The position numbers and the translations under genes are program-made. A model generated the notes under the pieces. That model was not told where the DNA came from and ran no database searches. It saw nothing but the letters and a program-made list of their open reading frames with translations. From Nitrospirillum viridazoti CBAmc (GTDB taxonomy: Bacteria; Pseudomonadota; Alphaproteobacteria; Azospirillales; Azospirillaceae), in the NCBI RefSeq assembly GCF_000730165.1, contig NZ_CP022110.1, positions 612,501 through 676,500 of the forward strand: a stretch of 64,000 bases of DNA, given 5' to 3'. How positions within the stretch are numbered: the stretch's first letter is position 1; every line of letters begins with the position of its first letter. Shown piece by piece: positions 25,459 through 33,083 of this stretch.

Positions 25459-25965
25459 CTAATGCAGCGTCGGCGGCCGACCGTTCAGATCCTCATAGCC
25501 GCTGGCGTCCTCGAACGCGGCGATGGAGGAGATGGGCGTGGCTTGGTGATGAATCATCTGCCAGCCGCCGCCTGAACGGGCGAACAGGTTGGTGACCACC
25601 AGCGCTGTGTTGGCCACGAACTCCTCGCACACCACCCAGCCGACATCGCCGCACACCGTGGCCTGTTCGCTTTGGTGACGCACACCCGGCGACCGGGGAT
25701 TGCCCAGCAACTCGCGCCAGCTGCGCATCACGGGTTCGCGACCCGACAGTACCGGCCAGCCCGGATGGACGCAGCGCACGTCGCGGTCCTGCGCCCACAA
25801 GGCCTCCATGCCGGCCACGTCGCGGTCGGCGAAGGCCTGGTAGAAGCGGCGGTTGGCGGCCAGCACATCCTGCACGTCCGTGTCGCCGTGTTCGTGTTGA
25901 TGGGTGTCACCCTCCGCCGTTTCGGTTTCCGGTGCCTGGGATGAAAGCGCTTGGGTCTTCACCAT
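25459..25965 (-). CDS. NTF2/SnoaL-like (DUF4440-type) protein
   Basis: A 168-residue protein from the ATG at 25965, with AGGGGAC upstream. After a polar, His-rich head (THQHEHGD) comes an NTF2-like cone, residues about 38-155: 'VLAANRRFYQAFADRDVAGMEALWAQD', 'VHPGWPVLSGREPVMRSW', 'VGWVVCEEFV', 'LVVTNLFARSGGGWQMIHHQATP'. This is the pattern of SnoaL-like/DUF4440 proteins, a fold used by isomerases, hydrolases and binding proteins; no reaction can be assigned. Cytoplasmic. It is upstream of the alpha-galactosidase gene on the same strand but the 85-base gap contains the operator, so probably a separate unit. Confidence 0.85.
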   Translation of the reverse strand: MVKTQALSSQAPETETAEGDTHQHEHGDTDVQDVLAANRRFYQAFADRDVAGMEALWAQDRDVRCVHPGWPVLSGREPVMRSWRELLGNPRSPGVRHQSEQATVCGDVGWVVCEEFVANTALVVTNLFARSGGGWQMIHHQATPISSIAAFEDASGYEDLNGRPPTLH

Positions 25966-26083
25966 TGCGTCCCCTGTTGGCGGCATTCCGGCCGGCTCTC
26001 TCAGCGCCGATCCACCGTCAGCTTAGCGTGGCCGCGCGCCGCGTGTCCCCGACTCGGGCTCCTTGGTCACGGAATTGTGCCCG

Positions 26084-26117
26084 AAAAGGAAGGGGCGGCA
26101 GGTTGCCCCGCCGCCCC
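26084..26117 (-). terminator. Intrinsic terminator of the GH17-GT2 gene
   Basis: GGGGCGGC (26092-26099) pairs with GCCGCCCC (26110-26117) across a 10-base loop. On the minus strand TTCCTTTT follows (26084-26091). It lies about 45 bases beyond the stop of the glucan synthase gene. Confidence 0.6.
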
Positions 26118-26124
26118 GGCCTTG

Positions 26125-26152
26125 TACCAGCGCTTGGATACCAGTGCTTGGC
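26125..26152. repeat. Imperfect 14-bp tandem duplication
   Basis: TACCAGCGCTTGGA and TACCAGTGCTTGGC (two mismatches) lie head to tail, 7 bases beyond the stop codon of the glucan synthase gene. Confidence 0.6.
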
Positions 26153-26159
26153 GGGTGCC

Positions 26160-28766
26160 TCATTCCGCCGGGGCGGTGGCCTCGGCGCCACCGCTCTTGG
26201 GCAGGGCGTTCAGGGTGCTGAGGAACAGGGCCGCGATGTAGGGGAAGGACTGGACGACCAGCATGGTGGCCCAGACGTAGGCGTCGCGGTTGTCGCTGCC
26301 CTTCAGCAGGGCGATGGCGGCGGCGGCCAGCCACAGGCCGAGCATCAGCCCCACCTCCTCCCGCGCGTGCAGGAAGCCCTGGATCAGGGCCGGCTGGTCC
26401 TCGCACTTGGGCGTGCGTACGAAGGGGCGGCCGCTGGTGAACAGACCCACCCACACGGCGCGGCCCACGGTATGGGTCAGCGCCATGCCGGCGATGGCCG
26501 CGCCCAGCTTATCGATGAAGCGGCACTTCACCCGCTCCCCATACAGCCAAAGGCCGCACAGCACCTTGAAGAAGAAGACGCTGAGGGTGGGCAGGATGAA
26601 GACGGTGGGCGGGAACTCAATCCACTGCGGCAGCAGCAGCAGGCCCAGCGACCAGACGATGCCGCCGATGACGAAGCCCATGTGGGCGGCGTCGGCGAAC
26701 CAGGGCAGCCAGCCGGTGATGAAGTGGTACTTTTGCCCGGCGGTCAGCTTGGTGCCGCCCGGCATCATCTCGCGCCAGTGGCGCTTCAGGATCTGCACGG
26801 CGCCATAGGCCCAGCGGAAGCGCTGGGTCTTGTAGCCGGCGAAGCTGTCGGGGACCAAGCCCTGGCCGAAGCTGTCGGGCATGTAGACAGCCTCCAGCTT
26901 CTCCTCGAACAGGCGCAGGCCCAGTTCCGAATCCTCGCAGATGCACCACTCGGCCCAGCGGCCCACGCCATCCAGGGCGCTCTTGCGCACCAGGGTCATG
27001 GTGCCGTGCTGGATGATGGCGTTGCGCTCGTTGCGCTGGATCATGCCGATGTGGAAAAAGCCCTGGTATTCCCAATTGATCATCGACTTGAAGGCGTCGT
27101 CGGACCAGTCGCGGTAGTCCTGCGGCGACTGGACGAAGCCCACCTCCGGCCGCTTGAAATAGGGGATGGTGGCCGACAGCCAGTCGGGCGTGACCTGGTA
27201 GTCGCTGTCGATGACGCCCACCACCTCAACGTCCGGGGCGGTGACGGACAGACCGAAGTTCAGGGCGCCGCCCTTGAAGCCCGGCCAGCGCGGCAGGTGG
27301 AAGAAGCGGAAGCGCGGCCCCAGCTTGGCGCAGTATTCCTCCAGCGGGCGCCACACCGCCTCGTCCTTGGTGTTGTTGTCAATCACCAGAACTTCGAAGT
27401 TGGGGTAGTCCATGGCCGCCAGCGCGTCCAGGGTCTCGATCACCATGTGCGCCGGTTCGTTATAGCAGGGGACATGGATGGAAACCTTGGGCGTGTAGTC
27501 GCCCAGCGGCTCACGCACGGGCGTGTAGCGCCGCTTCCATCGCTGGGTCCACACCACCTCCGTCAATTCCAGGCCGTCGATCAGCATGACGGCGAACAGG
27601 ATCAGCTGGGCGAGGATCAGCACCATGAAGGCGGTGAAGGACAGGGTGCCCATGCCCACGGTCAGGGCCTGGGTGCCCGTCCATACCAGGACCGAGGCCA
27701 CCGTCTGGATCAGGAAGCCGTAGAACAGCTGGCCGCGCCATTTCAGATCGTCGCGGGCCAGCACGAAGAAGAACATGGGGAAGAAGGCCAGGGCGGTGGC
27801 GATGGCGCACAGCACCCGCCACGACGGCACCTCCAGGATGCCGCCCACCATGGGGAACTTCTGGTGGCGGTGCGCGTCCCAGATGCCCCAGGCCGTCTCC
27901 GCCGTGCCGCCCAGTGTGCGCTTCCACGGCTGGTCGAAGGCCTCCATGATGTAGAAGTCCAGGCGCTGCTGGCCGGCGATGTTCAGGAAGCTGCGGATGT
28001 ACTTGGCCTCGTTCACCAGCCCGGCCTCGGCCGCCCCGCGATAGGCGCCGTCGGACGGCCAACCGGTCTCGCCGATCAGGATGTGCTTGTTGGGGAAGCG
28101 CTCCTGCACCTGGCGGTAGGCCGCCATGGCGTCCTCCACCGCGCGGTCCACCGACACCTTGTTCCAATAGGGCAGCAGGTGGATGGTGATGAAGTCGCAG
28201 GCATCCGCCAGTTCCGGATGGTCCAGCCAGACGTAGGACGGCTCGGCCGTCGACACCGGCACGTTCACCTGGCGCTTCACGCGCTGGATGTAGTCGATCA
28301 GCTGGGCGACGCTGAAATCGTCGCGGAACAGCACCTCGTTGCCGACCATGACCCGCTTCACGTTGGCGTTGGCGCGCGCCACGCGCACCAGGCCCGCCAG
28401 TTCCGCCTCATTGGCGGCCGGGTCCTTGGACAGCCAGGCGCCCTGGGTGATGGTCAGGTTGGGATAGCGCTCCAGGGCGATGGGCGCCACCTGGTCGATG
28501 CCGTTGCCCACCTGGTAGGTGCGGATGGACTGCACATGCGGCGCCACCACGTCCAGGTCGCGCTTGATGTCATCGGCGGTGGGGCTGTCGCCGTTCTGCG
28601 GGGTCTGGTTGGCCTGGAAGGGCACGAAGGCCACGCCGGCGATGGTGCCGGCCCACGGGCGCTCCACGGCCGGGCGATTGACGATCGCCCATGCGCCGAT
28701 GTTGCCCAGCACCAGAAGAAGCAGGACCGCCCAGGCGGATTTCTGCATCCTCAAAATCTTACGCAT
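26160..28766 (-). CDS. ndvB: GH17-GT2 fusion, NdvB-type beta-glucan synthase
   Basis: An 868-residue membrane protein. An N-terminal membrane helix (residues 10-29) precedes a GH17 (beta-1,3-glucanase/transglycosylase-like) domain with both expected glutamates: Glu144 in 'VGNEVLF' and Glu233 in 'IGETGWPSDG'. Two or more membrane helices (about 318-395) lead to a GT2 domain with 'VPCYNEP' (433-438), DSD (520-522), ED (611-612) and QRFRW (648-652), the processive synthase signature. C-terminal helices follow. This architecture and length match the NdvB-type cyclic or linear beta-1,3-glucan synthases of rhizobia and Pseudomonas. The product is probably exported and remodelled to a periplasmic glucan. 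The symbol is by architecture, not proof. Confidence 0.85.
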   Translation of the reverse strand: MRKILRMQKSAWAVLLLLVLGNIGAWAIVNRPAVERPWAGTIAGVAFVPFQANQTPQNGDSPTADDIKRDLDVVAPHVQSIRTYQVGNGIDQVAPIALERYPNLTITQGAWLSKDPAANEAELAGLVRVARANANVKRVMVGNEVLFRDDFSVAQLIDYIQRVKRQVNVPVSTAEPSYVWLDHPELADACDFITIHLLPYWNKVSVDRAVEDAMAAYRQVQERFPNKHILIGETGWPSDGAYRGAAEAGLVNEAKYIRSFLNIAGQQRLDFYIMEAFDQPWKRTLGGTAETAWGIWDAHRHQKFPMVGGILEVPSWRVLCAIATALAFFPMFFFVLARDDLKWRGQLFYGFLIQTVASVLVWTGTQALTVGMGTLSFTAFMVLILAQLILFAVMLIDGLELTEVVWTQRWKRRYTPVREPLGDYTPKVSIHVPCYNEPAHMVIETLDALAAMDYPNFEVLVIDNNTKDEAVWRPLEEYCAKLGPRFRFFHLPRWPGFKGGALNFGLSVTAPDVEVVGVIDSDYQVTPDWLSATIPYFKRPEVGFVQSPQDYRDWSDDAFKSMINWEYQGFFHIGMIQRNERNAIIQHGTMTLVRKSALDGVGRWAEWCICEDSELGLRLFEEKLEAVYMPDSFGQGLVPDSFAGYKTQRFRWAYGAVQILKRHWREMMPGGTKLTAGQKYHFITGWLPWFADAAHMGFVIGGIVWSLGLLLLPQWIEFPPTVFILPTLSVFFFKVLCGLWLYGERVKCRFIDKLGAAIAGMALTHTVGRAVWVGLFTSGRPFVRTPKCEDQPALIQGFLHAREEVGLMLGLWLAAAAIALLKGSDNRDAYVWATMLVVQSFPYIAALFLSTLNALPKSGGAEATAPAE

Positions 28767-29186
28767 TGTGAACGACCCCTGCCCCAGGAACGGGAGAACG
28801 ATGAACGGGATGATGGCGACGGAATAGCAAAACGGCGGACCGGAAACATATGAATAAACAGGGCGGTTCCCCGCCCTAGGGCACCCCCCGCGCGCGACCC
28901 GCCCCTTCCAATGGCACGACTATGGGGGCACGACTATGGGGCAATTTTGTGGACGAAAGACCGCCGTCCGGCAGTCCGGCGTCAATCCGGCCCCCTAAAC
29001 CAGGCCATCAGCCAGGCCACCAGGTCAGGCCCCGTCATCCACCCCACAGCCGAACCCTTTGGACGGGCGGCGTCGGGCAGTAGTACATAGCCATCCCGGC
29101 GGCGGCGTCCAGCGGTATTGCGGACACCGTCGTCCGCATCGCGACGCCGAGCCCCAGCCACTGGTCCAGGAGTGGATTTCCCTGAA
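28767..29186. other. Divergent intergenic region, glucan synthase / HIT gene
   Basis: About 420 bases. It should hold promoters for the glucan synthase (minus) and the HIT-GST pair (plus). The stretch at 28820-28860 is locally AT-richer. A 14-bp tandem duplication sits at 28913-28940. Open frames from 28982 onward on the minus strand are antisense to the HIT gene and have no recognisable product. Confidence 0.45.
28913..28940. repeat. Perfect 14-bp tandem duplication
   Basis: GGCACGACTATGGG occurs twice head to tail (28913-28926 and 28927-28940) in the divergent region upstream of the glucan synthase gene. Confidence 0.75.
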
Positions 29187-29606
29187 ATGACAAGCGCCGA
29201 CGACTTCACGCTGCCCCCCCGGCTGGCCGCCGACACTGTGGCGGTGGGCGACCTGGCCCTCTGCCGCGCGCTGCTGTCTCGCAACGCCTGCTGGCCCTGG
29301 CTGATCCTGGTGCCGCGCCGTGTCGGCGCCGTCGAGATCCATAGGCTGGCCACGGCTGACCAGATCCAGCTGATGGCCGAGATCACCCAGGCCTCGCAGG
29401 TCATGGAGGCGGCGTTCGCGCCCGACAAGCTGAACGTCGCCGCCATCGGCAACATGGTGCCGCAACTGCATGTCCACGTGGTGGCCCGCAAGCGCGAGGA
29501 TGCCGCGTGGCCGGGGCCCATCTGGGGCTCGGGCCATGAGCGGGCCTACGCCGCCGGCGAGGCCGAGGCGCTGGCCCGGCGGCTGGCGGTTGATCTGGGC
29601 CTGTAA
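29187..29606 (+). CDS. HIT-like protein lacking the third motif histidine
   Basis: A 139-residue protein from the ATG at 29187; a GTG five codons upstream (29172) is an alternative. The HIT fold is clear: 'WPWLILVPRRVGAVEIHRL', 'LNVAAIGNMVPQLHVHVVAR'. The motif is His95-Val-His97-Val-Val99, so the third histidine of the canonical HxHxHxx is Val; the usual catalytic nucleophile His97 remains. HIT enzymes cleave nucleoside phosphoramidates and dinucleotides; this subgroup is common in proteobacteria and its substrate is unclear. The glutathione transferase gene follows 48 bases later on the same strand, probably in one unit. Confidence 0.85.
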   Translation: MTSADDFTLPPRLAADTVAVGDLALCRALLSRNACWPWLILVPRRVGAVEIHRLATADQIQLMAEITQASQVMEAAFAPDKLNVAAIGNMVPQLHVHVVARKREDAAWPGPIWGSGHERAYAAGEAEALARRLAVDLGL

Positions 29607-29654
29607 GCGGGCCGTAAAGGGTACTTCATAACCAGAAAGCCGGAGGGCGCTTCC

Positions 29655-30290
29655 ATGATCATCGTCCATCACCTGAACAACTCCCGCTCCCAGCGCGTGC
29701 TGTGGGCGCTGGAGGAACTGGGGCTGCCCTACCAGGTGGTACGCTATGAGCGCGACCCCGCCACCCAGCTGGCGCCGCCGGCGCTGAAGACCGTCCATCC
29801 GCTGGGCAAGTCGCCGGTGATCGAGGATGACGGCCTGGTGCTGGCGGAATCGGGCGCCATCATCGAGTATCTGGTGCGCACCTATGGCGAGGGGCGCCTG
29901 GCCCCGGCACCGGGCGACCGGGCCGCCCAGGCGCGCTACCTGCACTGGATGCACTTCGCCGAGGGGTCGGCCATGCTGCCCCTGCTGCTGCATCTCTACA
30001 CCAGCCGCCTGGGCGAGGCGGCCGCGCCCCTGCAGCCCCGCATCGCCAGCGAAACCGCCAACCACCTGGGCTATATGAACGCCGAGCTGGCTCAGGGGCC
30101 CTGGTTCATGGGCGACCAGTTCACCGCCGCCGACATCCAGATGAGCTTCCCCATCGAGGCGGCCATGATGATGCCCGGTACCGGCCAGCACTTCGCCCAC
30201 CTGGCCGCCTTCGTGACCCGCATCCAGACGCGCCCCGCCTATCGTGCGGCCGTGAAGAAGGGCGGGCCCTACCGCTATGACCGGGGGTGA
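29655..30290 (+). CDS. Glutathione S-transferase
   Basis: A 211-residue canonical GST. The N-terminal thioredoxin-like domain has 'HHLNNSRSQRVLWALEELGLPYQV' with Ser at the active-site position, 'PLGKSPVIEDDG' with cis-Pro, and 'AESGAIIEYL' for glutathione binding. The C-terminal helical domain has 'GDQFTAADIQMSF', the N-capping box. It is cytoplasmic and probably conjugates or reduces small electrophiles. The ATG at 29655 follows GGAGGGCG. It is the second gene after the HIT protein. A distinct GST of YfcG type lies at 10.5 kb; the two are not close paralogues. Confidence 0.93.
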   Translation: MIIVHHLNNSRSQRVLWALEELGLPYQVVRYERDPATQLAPPALKTVHPLGKSPVIEDDGLVLAESGAIIEYLVRTYGEGRLAPAPGDRAAQARYLHWMHFAEGSAMLPLLLHLYTSRLGEAAAPLQPRIASETANHLGYMNAELAQGPWFMGDQFTAADIQMSFPIEAAMMMPGTGQHFAHLAAFVTRIQTRPAYRAAVKKGGPYRYDRG

Positions 30291-30396
30291 CTTAAGCATG
30301 CCCTCAAGCGGCGGGCGGGCCCATCCGGGCCCTTGCCTTCCTCGCTTTCCAGTCCGCTGACGCTCCGCAGAAAGCTGCGGCGGACGCGGTCGCGTC

Positions 30397-31431
30397 CTAC
30401 AGGCGCGCCCTCAGCCAGTCGGCCAGGGGCGCCCACACTTGGTCCGGCGCGCCGGCGCTGACCACCATGCCGATGTGTCCCAGGCGGGGTTCCAGCCGGT
30501 CGCCGCCAGGGATGGCGTCGATCAGGGCGCGGGCGGCGCCCGGCGGCACGATGCGGTCGCGGGCGGGGATGATGGCCAGGGTGGGCAGGCGGATGGCGCG
30601 GGCGTCGACGGCTTGGCCGCCCACCCGCCAGGTGCCCTCCGCCGGGTCGTTGCGGCCGTACCAGCCGCCCAGGCATTCCCGGGCCACGGCCGCCGCCAGC
30701 GGCACGCCATCATTCAGCCAATCCTCCAGCGCCACGAAGTCCTGGGCCTCCTGGCTTTCCGGGTCCAGGGTGGCGTAGCGGCTGAACTTGCGCAGGGCCA
30801 GCAGCGGATCCAGCCCGGCGAACAGGAACTGGATCATGTCCACCGGCAGTTCGCCCAGCCAGGTCAGCGCCGGCTCCACCAGGGGCAGGACGGCGGCCGT
30901 GCGCAGGGCGGCGGCCGGGTCGTCGGCGTGGAAGTCCCAGGGGGCGGCCAGCAGCACCAGGGATGAGATCGCCTCGGGCCGCAGTACGGCGGCGGCGGCG
31001 GCCAGCGTGCCGCCCATGCAATAGCCCACCAGGGCCGGTGCCTGGCCCATCAGGTCGCGCGTGGCATCCACGGCGCGGGCCAAGCGGCCGGCGACATAGT
31101 CGGTGAGGTCGAACCCCCGCTCCACCGCGCCCAGCGTGCCCCAGTCCAGCAGCAGGGGGCGAAAGTCCTGGGCGGCCAGCCAGCGCACCAGGCTTTTGCG
31201 CGCCGACAGGTCCAGCACATAGCCACGGTTGACCAGCGAGGGCACGAACAGCAGCACGGGGCCCCTGGCACCGGGCAGGCTGTAATCCAGCAGGCGGCTG
31301 TTGCCCTCCGTCCACACCGGGGGCGGGTCGGTGACGTCGCGCTGGTAGGGGTTGCGGCGGTAGCGTTCCAGCCCGGTCAGCAGTGTGTCGAGTCGGCGCC
31401 GGGTCTCACGCTCAACCGCCGCTTTCACCGC
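30397..31431 (-). CDS. phaC: PhaC-like poly(3-hydroxyalkanoate) synthase, class III size
   Basis: A 344-residue alpha/beta hydrolase from a GTG at 31431, preceded by GGAAG, overlapping the upstream phaE-like stop by 20 bases. The lipase-like box G-Y-C-M-G-G puts the catalytic Cys at 138, with Asp292 in 'PARDRIV' and His319 in 'RLGHIGM', the PHA synthase triad. 'FVPSLVNRGYVLDL' and 'DWGTLG' are family blocks. The frame is open to an ATG at 31656, which would give 419 residues but overlap the neighbour by 245 bases. Size and a paired small subunit point to a class III-type enzyme; alphaproteobacteria usually carry larger class I synthases. It makes storage polyester from hydroxyacyl-CoA. Confidence 0.85.
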   Translation of the reverse strand, partial: AVKAAVERETRRRLDTLLTGLERYRRNPYQRDVTDPPPVWTEGNSRLLDYSLPGARGPVLLFVPSLVNRGYVLDLSARKSLVRWLAAQDFRPLLLDWGTLGAVERGFDLTDYVAGRLARAVDATRDLMGQAPALVGYCMGGTLAAAAAVLRPEAISSLVLLAAPWDFHADDPAAALRTAAVLPLVEPALTWLGELPVDMIQFLFAGLDPLLALRKFSRYATLDPESQEAQDFVALEDWLNDGVPLAAAVARECLGGWYGRNDPAEGTWRVGGQAVDARAIRLPTLAIIPARDRIVPPGAARALIDAIPGGDRLEPRLGHIGMVVSAGAPDQVWAPLADWLRARL

Positions 31432-31993
31432 TTCCGGGTCGGCGCCGGCGAGATCGGCGCGCAGTTGGCGGCACCTTGGTTCCAGCTCCTTGCGCCAGAT
31501 CGGCGAGCTGCCGTTCAAGAGTGGCAATCCGGCCTGCGAGTTCAGCAAGACGGCCATCGCCGCCGTCAGATGCGTCGCCAACGGCCGGGGGCCCTGGCGG
31601 GGCTTCGGCGGGGGTGTCGTGGCCGGTCCGGTCGGTGGTGCTTGGTGTGCTGGCATGGGGCCCCCAGGGGAAGGCGGCGGGGGTGAAGAAGGGCGCGCCC
31701 ATCCAGGCGCCGGCCCCAGGATTCGCGCCGCTGGCGGCGAAAGGATTGCCGCCCGGCCAGGCGGTTTGGCCCCCTCCCGCCGTCCAGGCGGTGGCTTGGC
31801 CCAGCGCGCGCACCAGGCGGGCGAAGGCGCCGGTCATGTCGGGGTCGGCGGCCATGGCGGCCCACTGGTCCTGCCACAAGTCCAGGTAGCGGCGGGCCAG
31901 CGACTCCACGCTCGGCGGCTCGCCGGGGGTGGGGGCGGCCTCGTCTTCCGGGGCGCCGGACGGCGGCGGTGGGGCGTCGGTTTCGCGGGGCAT
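31412..31993 (-). CDS. PhaE-like small subunit of PHA synthase (tentative)
   Basis: A 193-residue protein from the ATG at 31993 (GAGG upstream). A Pro-rich head is followed by a helix 'VESLARRYLDLWQDQWAAMAAD', a flexible Gly/Ala/Pro/Trp stretch (about 70-140), a helix 'LAELAGRIATLERQLADL' with heptad-like spacing, and a basic tail. It overlaps the PhaC-like start, so translation is coupled, as phaE-phaC genes often are. Sequence similarity to known PhaE is only in style (helix, linker, coiled coil); the assignment rests on position and is inference. It could instead be a phasin-like granule protein. Confidence 0.6.
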   Translation of the reverse strand: MPRETDAPPPPSGAPEDEAAPTPGEPPSVESLARRYLDLWQDQWAAMAADPDMTGAFARLVRALGQATAWTAGGGQTAWPGGNPFAASGANPGAGAWMGAPFFTPAAFPWGPHASTPSTTDRTGHDTPAEAPPGPPAVGDASDGGDGRLAELAGRIATLERQLADLAQGAGTKVPPTARRSRRRRPGSGESGG

Positions 31994-32156
31994 GGGCCTC
32001 AATCTACACCCCCTGCCGCCGCCTGGCAAAGCGGTGGCGGAACGACATACGCGCATTGGTTCTTGGCAGGATGCTTGCACGTTCCGCACTGCATGGATTA
32101 GCTATGTGCAGTGCACCCGTTGTGCGGGTGATAAACATCGCCGGGAAACGCCGCCT
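31994..32156. promoter_or_regulatory. Divergent promoter region phaE / phaR with palindromes
   Basis: This 163-base gap separates the minus-strand phaE-like/phaC-like unit from phaR. It contains an 8-bp inverted repeat GCACTGCA (32086-32093) / TGCAGTGC (32107-32114) and, touching it, a hairpin CACCCG-TTGTG-CGGGTG (32114-32130). PhaR regulators are known to bind TGC-rich sites near phasin and phaR genes and to autoregulate; this repeat is a good candidate operator. Confidence 0.55.
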
Positions 32157-32771
32157 ATGGTCGACAAAGAAGATCCCAAGCCCGCGCCGATCACCATCAA
32201 GAAGTACGCCAACCGGCGTCTCTACAATACGGCTACCAGCTCCTACGTGACCCTGGACCATCTGTGCCAGATGGTGAAGGACGGCACCGACTTCGTCGTC
32301 TACGACGCCAAGACGGGTGACGACATCACGCGCTCGGTGCTGACCCAGATCATCGTGGAAGAGGAATCCAAGGGCGGGCAGAACCTGTTGCCCATCGGCT
32401 TCCTGCGGCAGTTGATCAGCCTCTATGGCGACAACATGCAGTGGATGGTGCCGAAGTACCTGGAATACAGCATGCAGTCCTTCACCCGTAATCACGAAAA
32501 GATGCGGGATTACTTCCAGGGCACGCTGGGCGGCATGTTCCCCTTCGGCTCGTTCGAGGAAGTGGGCAAGCAGAACATGGCCATGTTCGAACGGGCCATG
32601 CGCATGTTCTCTCCCCTGGCCGGGGCTGAAGGCGGCAAGCCGGAAGCGGCCGAGGCGCCCAAGGCCCAGCCCGCCAGCGGCGGCGGCCAGTTCGACGAAC
32701 TGCAGAAGCGGCTGGACGAGCTGCAGCAGCAGTTGGTTTCCCTCACCGGCCTGACCCGCAAGCCGGACTGA
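32157..32771 (+). CDS. phaR: Polyhydroxyalkanoate synthesis repressor PhaR
   Basis: A 204-residue protein. It opens with the hallmark PHB accumulation regulator domain 'ITIKKYANRRLYNTATSSYVTLDHL' (residues about 11-35), DNA-binding, then 'YDAKTGDDITRSVLTQIIVEEE', and the second PHB_acc domain 'LPIGFLRQLISLYGDNMQWMVPKYLE' (about 80-125). An Ala/Pro linker and a short coiled coil 'LQKRLDELQQQLVSL' end it. PhaR represses phasin and its own gene and lets go when it binds polymer. It is divergent from the PhaE/PhaC-like genes and ends at an intrinsic terminator. Confidence 0.95.
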   Translation: MVDKEDPKPAPITIKKYANRRLYNTATSSYVTLDHLCQMVKDGTDFVVYDAKTGDDITRSVLTQIIVEEESKGGQNLLPIGFLRQLISLYGDNMQWMVPKYLEYSMQSFTRNHEKMRDYFQGTLGGMFPFGSFEEVGKQNMAMFERAMRMFSPLAGAEGGKPEAAEAPKAQPASGGGQFDELQKRLDELQQQLVSLTGLTRKPD

Positions 32772-33083
32772 TCCTGATCCGGCTTGAGGCGACTCAAAGC
32801 CCAGGCGTATGCCAAAGAAAGTCCCGGTCCGCCCCGTCGCGGCCGGGATTTTTTGTGCGCCTGCGATAAAGCCGGTTTCAGCATTCGCCCATGGAAAGAC
32901 AGCCGCAGGTGGCGCACCCCCCCGCCCCGGTGGTGGGGCTGGGGGTTGCGCCAACGGCATTTCACGGGGTGCCGGACCCTGGGCTAAGGTTTGCGCCCCG
33001 GACGACAGGCCCGGTTCCAAGCGAATAAACGGGGACCACCCGGCAGAGGGTGACGCCCCTTCTGAAGGAAAAAGAGGAAAGAC
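32772..33083. other. Gene-free interval, phaR to oxidoreductase gene
   Basis: About 310 bases. A stem CAAGCCGGA/TCCGGCTTG (32759-32786) straddles the phaR stop, and the real terminator follows at 32822-32854. The remainder should contain the promoter of the oxidoreductase gene, whose ribosome site AGAGGAAAG is just before 33084. No supported gene is present. Confidence 0.5.
32822..32854 (+). terminator. Intrinsic terminator downstream of phaR
   Basis: TCCCGG(T)CCGC pairs with GCGGCCGGGA (one bulge) and is followed by a run of six T, 50 bases past the phaR stop. Confidence 0.8.

Noticed and set aside
31431-31656. N-terminal extension of the PhaC-like protein to the ATG at 31656
   Set aside because: It would overlap the upstream coding frame by 245 bases on the same strand, and class III synthases begin near residue 76 of that frame.
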